A DNA stretch of 16,086 nucleotides from Sutterellaceae bacterium (GCA_030531135.1 JAUNOJ010000014.1:1-16086); one strand, 5' to 3'; shown: positions 1 through 7,790, numbered from the stretch's first letter. Program-made: numbers and translations. The notes: generated by a model from the letters alone, not told the origin.

Positions 1-207
1 ATCAAGCTCTTTGAGCGTCAGTGCCGCCACGATGTCAACGGCAAAGAGCACCCTGCCGACGGCTATGTGGACGCGGGCTTTATCGACTCCGTCACCAAGG
101 ATCACTACATCTATATGATCAAGGCACCTTACGGCTCGGAAATCGAAGTCATTCGCCCCAACGATCACGCTTATCTGATGGCAGAACGCGTGCCCGGCCG
201 CCGTTAA
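1..207 (+). CDS. C-terminal 68 residues of an unrecognised protein (5' end outside window)
   Basis: Frame 1 is open from the first base to a TAA at 205-207. The translated tail is a mixed alpha/beta-looking segment ending in VPGRR. It contains the stretches DGYVDAGFIDSVTKDHYIYM and SEIEVIRPNDHAYLMAER. Codon use (GCC, GGC, CGC) matches the GC-rich genes of the window, so it is probably genuine coding sequence. I do not recognise the family and assign no function. Its stop codon is immediately followed, with no spacer, by the stop codon of the opposing endonuclease gene. Any terminator must therefore lie inside that gene or be absent. Confidence 0.7.
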   Translation: MKLFERQCRHDVNGKEHPADGYVDAGFIDSVTKDHYIYMIKAPYGSEIEVIRPNDHAYLMAERVPGRR

Positions 208-1044
208 TCAGCGAGAACGTGCCAAAAATCCTCGAAAGCGCTGGGACAAGAAATCACGGTCGGGCGCAACACGTTGTGCCGTCAAATCGATGCGTTTTCC
301 GTCGATGGCGTCCAAAAAGTCGAGCAAGGCTTGCGTACCGGCTTTGGCTTTGAGCTCGCGTGAAATCGCCACCACACCGTCGGCGCTGATGCCCAAAAGG
401 TCTTGATCGTAGGCGGTGTGCAAGAAGGGATTAAGCGTCAAGCCGTTTGAGACGCGCGTGCGATAAGCCTCGTAGTCGGCCCAAGGTAGAATGTGAGCAG
501 CCTGAACTAATGAGGGCACCGAGCAGTCTGAAATCACGCACGCACCGCCAAAGTTGGCCAGAACGGCCGCACGGAAATAGTTTTGGTTGACGCGCTGTTT
601 GACGGTGACAAGAACTTCTCTGCCATCTGGCAAAGTTTCCAAGAAAGGCCGGTCAACCTTGGTATCTGAGGGGATCGGATCAACACCTAAAAAGTCCGTT
701 GCCCAACCGTTTTGTTCAGCATAAGTCTGTATCTGTCCGTAGAGATCCTCGATGTCGGAATCCTCAGAACGAAAGTCGTTCCAGACCTTCTTATCGAGAA
801 CCCCTCCATTGGCAAAGCCTTTGTGACCGAGCGCTTGCGCCTCTTTATCCAATGCTGCAAAGTTGGCCAATTTGAATGTAACTGATCCTACAGTGCGATC
901 CAACACCTTAGCGAGCGCCTGAATCTGGGGATTTCTCTTGTCGATTTTGCTGTAGAGCGTCACGGTGTAGAGCCCCAAAGCCATGGTGAGTTCGGGCACC
1001 GTCCAGTTTCGTCCCGTGGTTCGCGTGGAAATTTTCTCGGTCAT
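208..1044 (-). CDS. HNH endonuclease (HNH_2-like), restriction-type
   Basis: The 278-residue protein has a C-terminal HNH nuclease domain: C159 and C164, the AHI.PW motif with H174, N190-G-L in the middle, and H199 followed by AYD (D203). The N-terminal part (about residues 12-65, WTVPELTMALGLY then NPQIQALAKVLDRTVGSV) resembles the helical specificity-type region often fused to HNH_2 nucleases annotated as restriction endonucleases. Such proteins cut DNA; the target cannot be read from sequence. I chose ATG at 1044 over an upstream TTG at 1059 because GAGGA at 1052-1056 lies 7 bases before the ATG and overlaps the TTG. No methyltransferase is adjacent. Its G+C is lower than that of neighbouring housekeeping genes (42% over one line counted), consistent with an accessory gene. 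Confidence 0.85.
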   Translation of the reverse strand: MTEKISTRTTGRNWTVPELTMALGLYTVTLYSKIDKRNPQIQALAKVLDRTVGSVTFKLANFAALDKEAQALGHKGFANGGVLDKKVWNDFRSEDSDIEDLYGQIQTYAEQNGWATDFLGVDPIPSDTKVDRPFLETLPDGREVLVTVKQRVNQNYFRAAVLANFGGACVISDCSVPSLVQAAHILPWADYEAYRTRVSNGLTLNPFLHTAYDQDLLGISADGVVAISRELKAKAGTQALLDFLDAIDGKRIDLTAQRVAPDRDFLSQRFRGFLARSR

Positions 1045-1071
1045 CGCGTGCGTCCTCAATGCGTGCGAATC

Positions 1072-1101
1072 ATTGTAGCCGGCAGCCCGGCTGCATTGCC
1101 A
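1072..1101 (-). promoter_or_regulatory. Possible promoter of the HNH endonuclease gene
   Basis: On the minus strand, TACAAT (1072-1077) is a 5/6 match to a -10 box. TGGCAA (1096-1101) is a poor -35 (3/6) at 18-base spacing. The spacer holds a perfect 6-base inverted repeat, AGCCGG / CCGGCT (1077-1092, 4-base centre), which could be an operator. The inferred transcript would start near 1065, with the GAGGA ribosome-binding site a few bases downstream. The weak -35 makes this tentative. Confidence 0.3.
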
Positions 1102-1434
1102 CTATGCGAACTCACAAGAGTCACACAGCAAATCGATTTTACATTTAAGAATCGTTTATGATTCCTTATGAGCACTCTCGGAACTTGTCCGGCTCGACAA
1201 GCGCTTCAAAAAAACCGACCGCATGCCAATGGGCGGTGTTCCCGAAATTTCTGAGAACAAACCCTAATTCCTACCAAATTTGTCGTCAAACCAATTCAAA
1301 TATGCTAACGTGAGCTATACAGAAATACCTAAGCGATTCGACTTAGAAAACTCTGTTCGGGTGTTCTTTTCGACTTCCCTTCATTTGCGTCGAAAGAATG
1401 CTTCAAATACCACTAACCTATTAAGGTAAAAAAC
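1102..1434. other. Long non-coding region upstream of the asparaginase gene
   Basis: There is no convincing coding sequence here. It contains a small inverted repeat GAATC / GATTC around 1148-1165, another CTAAG / CTTAG around 1328-1346, and a 7-base inverted repeat TTTCGAC (1368-1374) / GTCGAAA (1389-1395) in the probable ansB leader. The ansB ribosome-binding site AAGG lies at 1423-1426, 8 bases before the ATG. I could not find a -35/-10 pair good enough to call, and I see no obvious FNR-type palindrome of the kind that controls ansB in enteric bacteria. Confidence 0.5.
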
Positions 1435-2484
1435 ATGCAGCTTAAGCACAAAATTATCGCTGGCGCCGTCGCCGCCGTTTCCGGTTTCGCCGTTGCAGGC
1501 TCCTTGCCCAACATCGCTGTTTTAGCAACGGGCGGTACCATCGCCGGTGCCGGCGCCTCTGCCACCGGTTCCTCTTACAGCGCCGGTAAGGTCAGCGTCA
1601 ACCACTTGGTTGCCGCCGTGCCGGAACTTGCCAAGATTGCCGAAATCACGCCCAAGCAGATCGTTCAGATCGGTAGCCAGGACATGACCGACGACGTTTG
1701 GCTTAAGCTCAACAAGTCGATCCAGGCCGACTGCAAGAAGTTCGACGGCTTCGTGATCACGCACGGCACCGACACGATGGAAGAAACCGCTTACTTCCTG
1801 AACCTGACCTTGAAGTGCAACAAGCCCGTGGTTCTCGTGGGCGCCATGTTGCCCTCTACCGGTTTGGGTGCCGACGGTCCGCGTAACCTCTACAACGCCG
1901 TGTTGACCGCCGCGACGAAGGAAACCGCCAAGTACGGTGTCGTCGTTGCCATGAACAACATCGTTGTGGGTGCTCGCGACGTCATGAAGAGCAACACCGT
2001 TCAGCCCGATACGTTTATCGCAGGCAACTTCGGCAAGCTCGGCACGATCTTTAACAACAAGGTTGAATACGAATCCACGAACTTGCGTGCTCACACCACC
2101 AAGACGCCTTTCGATGTTTCCAAGCTCGAATCGTTGCCCAAGGTCGGTATCGTTTACACGCACGGCGGTGTTGAAGGCATCCAGGCTCAAGCTTTGGTCG
2201 ATGCAAAATATGACGGTATCGTCAACGCCGGTGTCGGTAACGGTAACATCCACAAGTCCATCTTCCCGATTTTGGAAAAGGCCGCTAAGGACGGTATCGC
2301 AGTTGTTCGCAGCTCTCGCGTTCCGACCGGCGCAACCACCAAGGACGCCGAAGTGGATGACAACAAGTACGGCTTCGTGTCTTCCGGCACTTTGAACCCG
2401 CAGAAGGCTCGCGTGCTCTTGCAGTTGGGTTTGACGAAGACCCACGACTACAAGAAGCTCCAAGAGTACTTCGACAAGTACTAA
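1435..2484 (+). CDS. ansB: L-asparaginase type II, periplasmic
   Basis: The 349-residue protein hydrolyses L-asparagine to aspartate and ammonia in the periplasm. Residues 1-23 form a Sec signal peptide (positive N-terminus, hydrophobic core to AVAG), and the mature part begins LPN, as in the E. coli enzyme. With a constant +23 offset from E. coli AnsB, all key residues are present: T35 in ATGGTIAG (nucleophile), Y48, S81, T112-D113 in HGTDTMEET, and K185 in GARDVMKSN. C100 and C128 match the conserved disulphide pair. It therefore looks fully active. Start: ATG with AAGG 8 bases upstream. It is a monocistronic unit followed by a strong terminator. The family also includes glutaminase-asparaginases, so substrate preference is not certain. 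Confidence 0.96.
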   Translation: MQLKHKIIAGAVAAVSGFAVAGSLPNIAVLATGGTIAGAGASATGSSYSAGKVSVNHLVAAVPELAKIAEITPKQIVQIGSQDMTDDVWLKLNKSIQADCKKFDGFVITHGTDTMEETAYFLNLTLKCNKPVVLVGAMLPSTGLGADGPRNLYNAVLTAATKETAKYGVVVAMNNIVVGARDVMKSNTVQPDTFIAGNFGKLGTIFNNKVEYESTNLRAHTTKTPFDVSKLESLPKVGIVYTHGGVEGIQAQALVDAKYDGIVNAGVGNGNIHKSIFPILEKAAKDGIAVVRSSRVPTGATTKDAEVDDNKYGFVSSGTLNPQKARVLLQLGLTKTHDYKKLQEYFDKY

Positions 2485-2536
2485 TTGGTTAAAAAGCGCT
2501 TGATTTTTTGATCGGGCGCTTCAAACCCCAAGTACG

Positions 2537-2576
2537 AAACTGCCTTGAGTCTTTCGGCCCAAGGCAGTTTTCTTTT
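2537..2576 (+). terminator. Rho-independent terminator after the asparaginase gene
   Basis: A perfect 11-base stem, AAACTGCCTTG (2537-2547) with CAAGGCAGTTT (2560-2570), is followed by TTCTTTT on the + strand. A second, weaker inverted repeat AAGCGC (2494-2499) / GCGCTT (2516-2521) with inner GAT/ATC lies just after the stop codon. The stem could also help end the convergent transporter transcript from the minus strand, but its T-tract there is only three bases. Confidence 0.88.
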
Positions 2577-2598
2577 GGTCATCCGTTGTGGAAAACGT

Positions 2599-3843
2599 TT
2601 AGATTGAGCGATCCGTCACCGTTTCAGGATGCTCTTTTAAGCGTAAGAAGTTGACAATCGTCCAAAGCCCGATGGTCGAGAGCCCGAACACGATCAAGGC
2701 TGCCCAATAAAGGTTGCCCGAGCCGTAAAGAAAAGGCACCACGACGGCCGAACACAGCGCAAAAAACACTGTCTGCATGAAATTTTGCACCGAACTTGCC
2801 ATACCGCGCGACTTAGGAAAGAAGTCCATCAACATCAATGACATGCCCGGACGCACGATGCCGATACCGATCGTATAAACAAAAAGCGGCATCACGGCAA
2901 AAGGCATCGCGTGCATAAAGTCGGTCATCATGGCAAAGCCTGAGAAAACGGCGGCTGCCGCCAATACCATAAAGCCGATACGAATCGTCATGGCGGTGCC
3001 GAACTTCACGGCCAAGCGTGTGGACATCCAGCTTCCGACCACGGTGCCTGCAATCATCGGCAAAAAGAGCATCCAGAATTCGTCGACTTCAAGACCTGCC
3101 ACATTCACGCACCAGTCGGCGGCACCGGCAATAAAGACACCCTGCCCCAAAAAACACAGCGACAAGGCCAAGTTTCCGATCTGAAAAGCTTTGTGCGTCA
3201 AACTGCGCTTGTAGCCGGTAGCTAAACCGGAAATGCTCACGGGTGTGCGCTTGTCTTTGGGCAGACTTTCGGGCAAAAAGATCATGCAAAGCACCGCCAA
3301 CGCAACGCTAATCGCAGTCAAAGCCACAAAGTGACTGTGCCAGCCCAAGTGTTTGGCAAAGTAGCCGCCCAAAACCGGGGCGATTGCCGGACCAAACCCG
3401 AAAACCATGGCCACATAAGCCATCAATTTTTGTGCTTGCACGCCGCCGTAGAGGTCTCGAATCACGGCCATGCCGACCACCATGCCGCAACCGGCGAATA
3501 GACCCTCGCAGAAGCGAAAGAAAATCAGCCAATCCAAACTCGGCGCCAAGGCTGCCCCGAGGCTTGCGACGGCAAACAACACAAAGCCCGCCACCATCGT
3601 AGTTTTACGCCCGATGATGTCGCTTATCGTCCCGTAAAAAAGCGTCATCAAGGCAAAGCCCGCCAAATATGATGACAAGGTTTGTTGCACGGCTTCCAAA
3701 GACACGCCGAAGAATTCCGTCATCTCGTGAAAACTCGGCATATACATATCGGTCGCAAAGGGGCCGATCATGGAACATGCGGCTAACAACCAGGTAAGAA
3801 TGTGAACGTTGACTTTAGGAGTTGAGGATACTGCTTCGGACAT
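2599..3843 (-). CDS. MFS multidrug efflux transporter, Bcr/CflA type
   Basis: This 414-residue membrane protein has a hydrophobicity pattern of about 12 transmembrane helices. The cytoplasmic motif A appears as GTISDIIGRK after the second helix. The antiporter motif C appears as GFGPAIAPVLGG in the fifth helix, and an R in VIRDLYGG follows the fourth. The opening helix with DMYMPSFHEM is typical of the Bcr/CflA drug:proton antiporter family (bicyclomycin, chloramphenicol and similar). It would export small molecules across the inner membrane using the proton gradient. The actual substrate cannot be deduced. The ATG at 3841-3843 has no clear ribosome-binding site, so the start is the weakest part of this call. 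It is convergent with ansB and followed by nothing co-directional within 1 kb. Confidence 0.9.
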   Translation of the reverse strand: MSEAVSSTPKVNVHILTWLLAACSMIGPFATDMYMPSFHEMTEFFGVSLEAVQQTLSSYLAGFALMTLFYGTISDIIGRKTTMVAGFVLFAVASLGAALAPSLDWLIFFRFCEGLFAGCGMVVGMAVIRDLYGGVQAQKLMAYVAMVFGFGPAIAPVLGGYFAKHLGWHSHFVALTAISVALAVLCMIFLPESLPKDKRTPVSISGLATGYKRSLTHKAFQIGNLALSLCFLGQGVFIAGAADWCVNVAGLEVDEFWMLFLPMIAGTVVGSWMSTRLAVKFGTAMTIRIGFMVLAAAAVFSGFAMMTDFMHAMPFAVMPLFVYTIGIGIVRPGMSLMLMDFFPKSRGMASSVQNFMQTVFFALCSAVVVPFLYGSGNLYWAALIVFGLSTIGLWTIVNFLRLKEHPETVTDRSI

Positions 3844-3947
3844 AATTTTGTAATGAATATTGATTCAGTGCGCATTTTGACCGAAATTTTGTCATTTTGT
3901 CTCCGCCAAAAGAAGTAGTTGTTCGTAACAATGTACGACAAAAAGAC

Positions 3948-3985
3948 AAAAGCCTTGTGTCTTTGGATTCGGACACAAGGCTTTT
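3948..3985 (-). terminator. Rho-independent terminator after the amino-acid-binding protein gene
   Basis: A 14-base perfect stem, AAAAGCCTTGTGTC (3948-3961) with GACACAAGGCTTTT (3972-3985), has a 10-base loop. Read on the minus strand, it is followed by GTCTTTTTG. It lies 24 bases after the stop codon of the binding-protein gene and separates it from the transporter gene. Confidence 0.9.
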
Positions 3986-4008
3986 CGAGTTCGACTCAAA
4001 GCAGATGC

Positions 4009-4782
4009 TTAATCTTTGAGGAGTTCGGGCTCAGGCTTGCGGCCGAACCATTTTTCAAAGATCTTGGCAAATTCGCCGTTTTGCTTGATGGTGGTCAAGC
4101 CGCGGTTGATCTGGTTCAAAAGCTTGGTATTGCCCTTCTTGACGGCAATGCCCAAGTCTTCGCGGGTCAGAGCCACGGGCAGAGACTTCACCTTCCCGCG
4201 ACCGGCCGTGGTGGCGTAGTAGTCGTTGGTCGGGATGTCGTTGACAACGGCGTCCACGCCGTCGTTGCGCAATTCCAAATAGCATTCGTTCAACTGATTG
4301 AAGATACGCACCTTGGCGCCTTTGATCTTGCGGGAAGCGGCTTCGCCGGTCGAACCGATCGACACTGCCAAACGCTTGCCTTCCAAGTCTTCGGCCTTGG
4401 TGATGGTGGTGTTGTCGGCATTGACCACAATGCCCAAGCCGGCAATATAGTAGCGATGAGAAAAGTCCACGCTCTTGGCGCGTTCGGGCGTGATCGTAAT
4501 ATCGTTAATCGCGATATCGATGTTGCCGGTCTTTAATGCCGGAATCAAACCGTCGAAAGCCAAATTTTTGACTTCGACTTCAAAGCCTTCAGCCTTGCCG
4601 ATGGCGCGGATGATGTCGACGTCGTAGCCCACGTACTGACGGGTTTCGATGTCCTGAGAACCGAAAGGCGGATAAGCCGCATCCATACCGACGACGAGCT
4701 TCGGTTGTTTTTTGGCCCAAGCAGGAACGGTGGTTAAGGCGGCAGAGGCAATCACGCCGGTTAAAAAGGTTCTCTTTTGCAT
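4009..4782 (-). CDS. Periplasmic amino-acid-binding protein (ABC transporter, family 3)
   Basis: The 257-residue solute-binding protein captures a polar or charged amino acid in the periplasm for an ABC importer. Residues 1-23 are a signal peptide ending AWA. The SBP_bac_3 fold then begins at LVVGMDAAYPPFG (29-41), continues with GYDVDIIRAIG (52-62), and has the signature TPERAKSVDFS (98-108). R101 is the expected ligand carboxylate contact and D172 lies in the second-lobe ligand loop. The frame is open further upstream to 5028. However, the ATG at 4782 has a GAAGAGA ribosome-binding site, begins a proper signal peptide, and avoids overlap with the ParD-like gene. No permease or ATPase gene is adjacent, so its transporter is encoded elsewhere. 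Ligand (basic amino acids, glutamine or cystine) is undetermined. Confidence 0.92.
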   Translation of the reverse strand: MQKRTFLTGVIASAALTTVPAWAKKQPKLVVGMDAAYPPFGSQDIETRQYVGYDVDIIRAIGKAEGFEVEVKNLAFDGLIPALKTGNIDIAINDITITPERAKSVDFSHRYYIAGLGIVVNADNTTITKAEDLEGKRLAVSIGSTGEAASRKIKGAKVRIFNQLNECYLELRNDGVDAVVNDIPTNDYYATTAGRGKVKSLPVALTREDLGIAVKKGNTKLLNQINRGLTTIKQNGEFAKIFEKWFGRKPEPELLKD

Positions 4783-4847
4783 TTGTCTGTTTCTCTTCTT
4801 AAGTTGTTGTAGTTCTCGTGCCGAAATTCTTCGGCGATGGAGGACAG

Positions 4848-4877
4848 ATTTTAACGGGACTAGCGCTTCATTGCTAA
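4848..4877 (-). promoter_or_regulatory. Probable promoter of the amino-acid-binding protein gene
   Basis: On the minus strand, TTAGCA (4872-4877, 4/6) and TAAAAT (4848-4853, 5/6) are spaced 18 bases apart. The transcript would start near 4841, giving a leader of about 60 bases. That leader contains a perfect small hairpin, GCCGAA (4820-4825) / TTCGGC (4830-4835). No T-tract follows the hairpin, so it is not a terminator. Confidence 0.45.
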
Positions 4878-4942
4878 ACATTAGACCGACTGAAAACCCG
4901 GTATTACAACCTGGCTCAAATCGGCACAAGAATTTTTTGGCG

Positions 4943-5203
4943 TCAGTCTCTGTCGCTTGATGTTGTTTGTGCCGCTCGTATTTGCTTGAGCCTTGCAAGA
5001 TGCCTTTCGGGATCGAAGTTGAGAGCAATGCCGCTACTCAATCCAATCTCAATCGCCGCTCGAAGGTTTTTCTTTTCTTGTGACGCCGTTAAACGCAAGT
5101 CGGTAGTTGCGACTTGGTTTGAATCAGAGTACTTTCGGATTGAAATCTTTTCATTGACGAAGGCTTGCTGACCAGGTACGAGAATCGAAGATTTGGTACT
5201 CAC
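4943..5203 (-). CDS. ParD-like antitoxin (ribbon-helix-helix), no ParE partner visible
   Basis: The 86-residue protein starts at GTG (5203), preceded by AAAGGAG with 6-base spacing. This start is much better supported than the upstream in-frame starts. The N-terminus SSILVPGQQAFVNEKI matches the beta strand and first helix of ParD DNA-binding domains. The C-terminal NLRAAIEIGLSSG then FDPERHLARLK matches the ParD tail that wraps a ParE toxin. ParD proteins neutralise ParE (a gyrase poison) and repress their own operon. The expected downstream parE is absent: the 160 bases to the next gene encode nothing ParE-like in any frame I read. This may be an orphan antitoxin, an anti-addiction remnant, or a stand-alone regulator. 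The middle of the domain (NQVATTDLRL) is diverged from typical ParD. Confidence 0.78.
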   Translation of the reverse strand: MSTKSSILVPGQQAFVNEKISIRKYSDSNQVATTDLRLTASQEKKNLRAAIEIGLSSGIALNFDPERHLARLKQIRAAQTTSSDRD

Positions 5204-5374
5204 GGTATGCTCCTTTTGTTTTCGATTCGAAAATACTGCCATGGGATTGTCGCGTTGTCGTGCTTTCTGCCCGAATCGCAACACCAATCTTGACATCCTT
5301 TTTGTCTTGCGCCAATCGCTTTGCTTTTTGCTATTCTCTCTGTCAACAAAATTCCACATCAGGGAGAATTTCAA

Positions 5375-6316
5375 ATGGCTCAACATCCTTTAGCCGATTT
5401 GATCCGCAATACCGGCTCCGTTGTCATTGACGGCGCCATGTCCACGGCACTTGAAAAAGCCGGCTGCGACTTAAACGACAAACTTTGGAGCGCACGCGTT
5501 CTTATTGAGCAACCCGAAAAGATTCGTCAGGTGCACACCGACTACTTTGAAGCCGGTGCCAATGTCGCCATTACCGCAAGCTACCAAGCCACCGAAGCCG
5601 GTTTCAAGGAACGCGGTTTCGATTCGGCCAAAGCCTACGAACTCATTGCCCGCTCCGTCACGCTTGCCAAGGAAGCACGCGCAGAATTTTTGACGCGCCA
5701 CCCCGAACTCGATCCCAAGTCGTTGTTGTTGGCAGGTGCCGTGGGTCCCTACGGCGCGTATCTTGCCAACGGCGCCGAATACACGGGTGACTATCATTTG
5801 GCGGATGACCAATACCGCGCATTTCATCAGTTGCGCATGAAGGCTTTGGTCGAAGCCGGTGCCGACTTCCTTGGCATTGAAACACAAGCCAGACTCGACG
5901 AAGTCAAAGTGATTTTGTCGATGCTCGAAGACTTGGACGCGTCCGCTTGGGTGACGTTTACCTTAAAGGATAGCGGCCACATCGCCGACGGTACGCCCAT
6001 TGAAGAAGTCTTTGCCGTGTGCGGCAACCACCCGTTGGTCGACGCCGTCGGCATCAACTGCATCAAGCGCGAAATGGTCGCCGAAGCCTTGGAACGCATT
6101 GCGTCCGTCACCGACAAGCCCATGATCGTCTATCCCAATTCGGGCGAAACCTACGATCCGACCACCAAGTCTTGGCACCATCCCGTTTCGGGGCCGGGTT
6201 GGGACAACTTCGTGTCCAAGTGGAAATCCATGGGGGCGGTGTGTTTGGGCGGCTGCTGCAGAACTCTGCCTTCGGACATCGTTCAAATTGCCAACTTGAT
6301 GAAGGCCGCAAAGTAA
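5375..6316 (+). CDS. mmuM: Homocysteine S-methyltransferase
   Basis: The 313-residue enzyme transfers a methyl group from S-methylmethionine (or S-adenosylmethionine) to homocysteine to make methionine. It aligns by eye along its whole length with E. coli MmuM: VVIDGAMSTALEKAGCDLN near the start, ITASYQAT at 66-73, GAVGPYGAYL at 121-130, and FTLKDSGHIADGTP at 195-208. The zinc ligands are C229 in GINC and C294-C295 in GGCCR. The length equals the family norm. Start: ATG with AGGGAG 9 bases upstream; a longer in-frame ATG at 5321 lacks a ribosome-binding site. It overlaps gluQ by one base (TAATG), so the two are probably co-transcribed. No S-methylmethionine permease gene (mmuP) is adjacent and I see no SAM riboswitch in the 170-base upstream region. 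Confidence 0.94.
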   Translation: MAQHPLADLIRNTGSVVIDGAMSTALEKAGCDLNDKLWSARVLIEQPEKIRQVHTDYFEAGANVAITASYQATEAGFKERGFDSAKAYELIARSVTLAKEARAEFLTRHPELDPKSLLLAGAVGPYGAYLANGAEYTGDYHLADDQYRAFHQLRMKALVEAGADFLGIETQARLDEVKVILSMLEDLDASAWVTFTLKDSGHIADGTPIEEVFAVCGNHPLVDAVGINCIKREMVAEALERIASVTDKPMIVYPNSGETYDPTTKSWHHPVSGPGWDNFVSKWKSMGAVCLGGCCRTLPSDIVQIANLMKAAK

Positions 6317-7179
6317 TGTCTGCCTACGTCGGCCGCTTCGCCCCGTCACCCACGGGACCGCTTCACTTCGGAAGTCTCGTGTGCGCCATGGCAACCTATT
6401 TGGATGCAAGAGCGCATGCGGGCACGTGGCTTGTGCGCATCGAAGACATCGATCCGCCGCGAGACGTTCCCGGGGCCGACGTCGACATTTTGAACACCCT
6501 TGCCGGTTTCGGCATGCAAAGCGACAAAGATGTCGTTTGGCAGTCCGATCGTGATGCGCTCTATGAAGCTGCACTCAAAACGCTTCAACAAAATCGCGCT
6601 GTCTATGGATGCGCCTGCTCTCGCTCCGAAATTCAGGCGCAAAACAAACGCTTGGGATTGCCCGCCGGCGTCTATCCCGGAACGTGTCGCGCAGGCACCG
6701 GCGATCGCGCCGTGCGAGCATGGCGATTTTTGACGACGGACACCCCGGTCGAATTCACCGATCGCATTCAAGGTCGGTATTGCCAAAATGTCGAAAAAGA
6801 AGTGGGCGACTTTGTGGTAAAACGCGCCGACGGGCTTTGGGCGTATCAATTGGCCGTTGTTGTTGACGACGCGCTTCAAGGCATTACGCACGTGGTGCGC
6901 GGTGCCGATTTACTCGACAACACGCCTCGTCAGATTCTTTTGCAAAAGGCGCTCGGCTACCCTACTCCGGTATACATGCACATTCCGATTGTGACGGACG
7001 CCAACGGGCAGAAACTTTCCAAGCAGACCAAAGCCAAAGCAGTGAGCTGCGCCGATCCCCTGCCCGTATTGGAAACTGCGTTCGAATTCTTGGGATTTCA
7101 AAAAATAAGCGCCAAGAGTCTTGACGCTTTTTGGATGTCGGCCGTCAATTGCTGGGCCGAACGCTTTGTGTCGAAATAG
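6316..7179 (+). CDS. gluQ: Glutamyl-Q tRNA(Asp) synthetase
   Basis: The 287-residue cytoplasmic paralogue of glutamyl-tRNA synthetase activates glutamate and attaches it to the queuosine base of tRNA(Asp). It has the class I signature: GRFAPSPTGPLHFGS (6-20, HIGH equivalent HFGS) and KLSKQ (233-237, KMSKS equivalent). The zinc site of the YadB/GluQ family is intact: C99-x-C101 and Y120-x3-C124. It lacks the anticodon-binding domain of true GluRS, as expected from its length. Its ATG overlaps the mmuM stop codon, suggesting translational coupling; GAAGG about 10 bases upstream may serve as ribosome-binding site. The gene ends 6 bases before the convergent lipoprotein gene, with no hairpin between them. 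Confidence 0.95.
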   Translation: MSAYVGRFAPSPTGPLHFGSLVCAMATYLDARAHAGTWLVRIEDIDPPRDVPGADVDILNTLAGFGMQSDKDVVWQSDRDALYEAALKTLQQNRAVYGCACSRSEIQAQNKRLGLPAGVYPGTCRAGTGDRAVRAWRFLTTDTPVEFTDRIQGRYCQNVEKEVGDFVVKRADGLWAYQLAVVVDDALQGITHVVRGADLLDNTPRQILLQKALGYPTPVYMHIPIVTDANGQKLSKQTKAKAVSCADPLPVLETAFEFLGFQKISAKSLDAFWMSAVNCWAERFVSK

Positions 7180-7185
7180 TCCGAC

Positions 7186-7641
7186 TCAGTCTTCCCAGGG
7201 AATGGGATTGGGAAAGACCTGATCGACAAGCGAGCGAATCAAAATGATTTCATCGTCAATCGGAGCACCGAAAGTGGGCGAAGTCCCGGCACCGGTTTTT
7301 GCCGTCACGGAATAACGAATGCCTTTGCCTTCTCGAGTGTATTCCATCGTGGCGCTTTGAATGCGAGAGCCGACCCAGTCGCCCATCTTGGCCGTGAAAC
7401 GCACGCAGAGCTTGCAGTCTTGGTCTTTAAAGTCATCGACTGCCTGAACCTTGAATCCTTTTTCTTCCAAAACGCTTTGAACTTGCAAACTGACGCCTTC
7501 GGCGGAGGCAGGCTCGGTCAACAGGCACAGTTCGGTATTACGCACACCGCCGAAACGGTATTCGTGAGGACTGTGACCGGTTGTTTGACAGCCGGCTAAG
7601 AGCACAGTGGCGACACAAGCAAAAAGGATACTGGGGCGCAT
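7186..7641 (-). CDS. Small lipoprotein of unknown function
   Basis: The 151-residue protein begins with a lipoprotein signal peptide: MRPSILFACVATVLLAGC, with lipobox LLAGC and lipidated C18. The mature part has a conserved-looking pattern, NTELCLLTEP, then VQSVLEEKGFKVQAV, a C-x-x-C pair (DCKLC), and RFTAKMGDW. From memory this resembles the Sbal_3080-type lipoproteins, but that is not verified. The residue after C18 is Q, which favours outer-membrane sorting. Function is unknown. Start: ATG at 7641 with only a weak AAAGA upstream; longer in-frame extensions to 7893 overlap the deacetylase gene and would bury the signal peptide. Confidence 0.8.
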   Translation of the reverse strand: MRPSILFACVATVLLAGCQTTGHSPHEYRFGGVRNTELCLLTEPASAEGVSLQVQSVLEEKGFKVQAVDDFKDQDCKLCVRFTAKMGDWVGSRIQSATMEYTREGKGIRYSVTAKTGAGTSPTFGAPIDDEIILIRSLVDQVFPNPIPWED

Positions 7642-7790
7642 AGTCTTTAAAATCAATCGGATTTCCCGAATTTTGTCTTCCAATCGTAGCAGTTTTTGCC
7701 AAAGGTTGCTCGCTTTTCCCTCCCCCGGTCCTCGTAAAGGCCCGACGGGCAAAGGAATTTCCGAGACAAGGACACGCGCAAAACAACCCA

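Noticed and set aside
1522..2463. Long open frame on the minus strand opposite ansB
   Set aside because: It is a shadow of the biased codon use of ansB: no ribosome-binding site, Val/Gly/Asp-rich nonsense protein, and ansB is certain.
4783..4942. Possible ParE toxin or remnant after the ParD-like gene
   Set aside because: I read all minus-strand frames and saw no ParE-like sequence; the region holds a promoter and small hairpin instead.
4783..5028. Upstream in-frame extension of the amino-acid-binding protein
   Set aside because: It would overlap the ParD-like gene and place 82 residues before a proper signal peptide; the inner ATG has a ribosome-binding site and a promoter.
5204..5374. SAM riboswitch or methionine-type operator upstream of mmuM
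   Set aside because: No recognisable riboswitch stems or repeated 8-base Met boxes; the only promoter-like elements are weak (TTGACA without a fitting -10).
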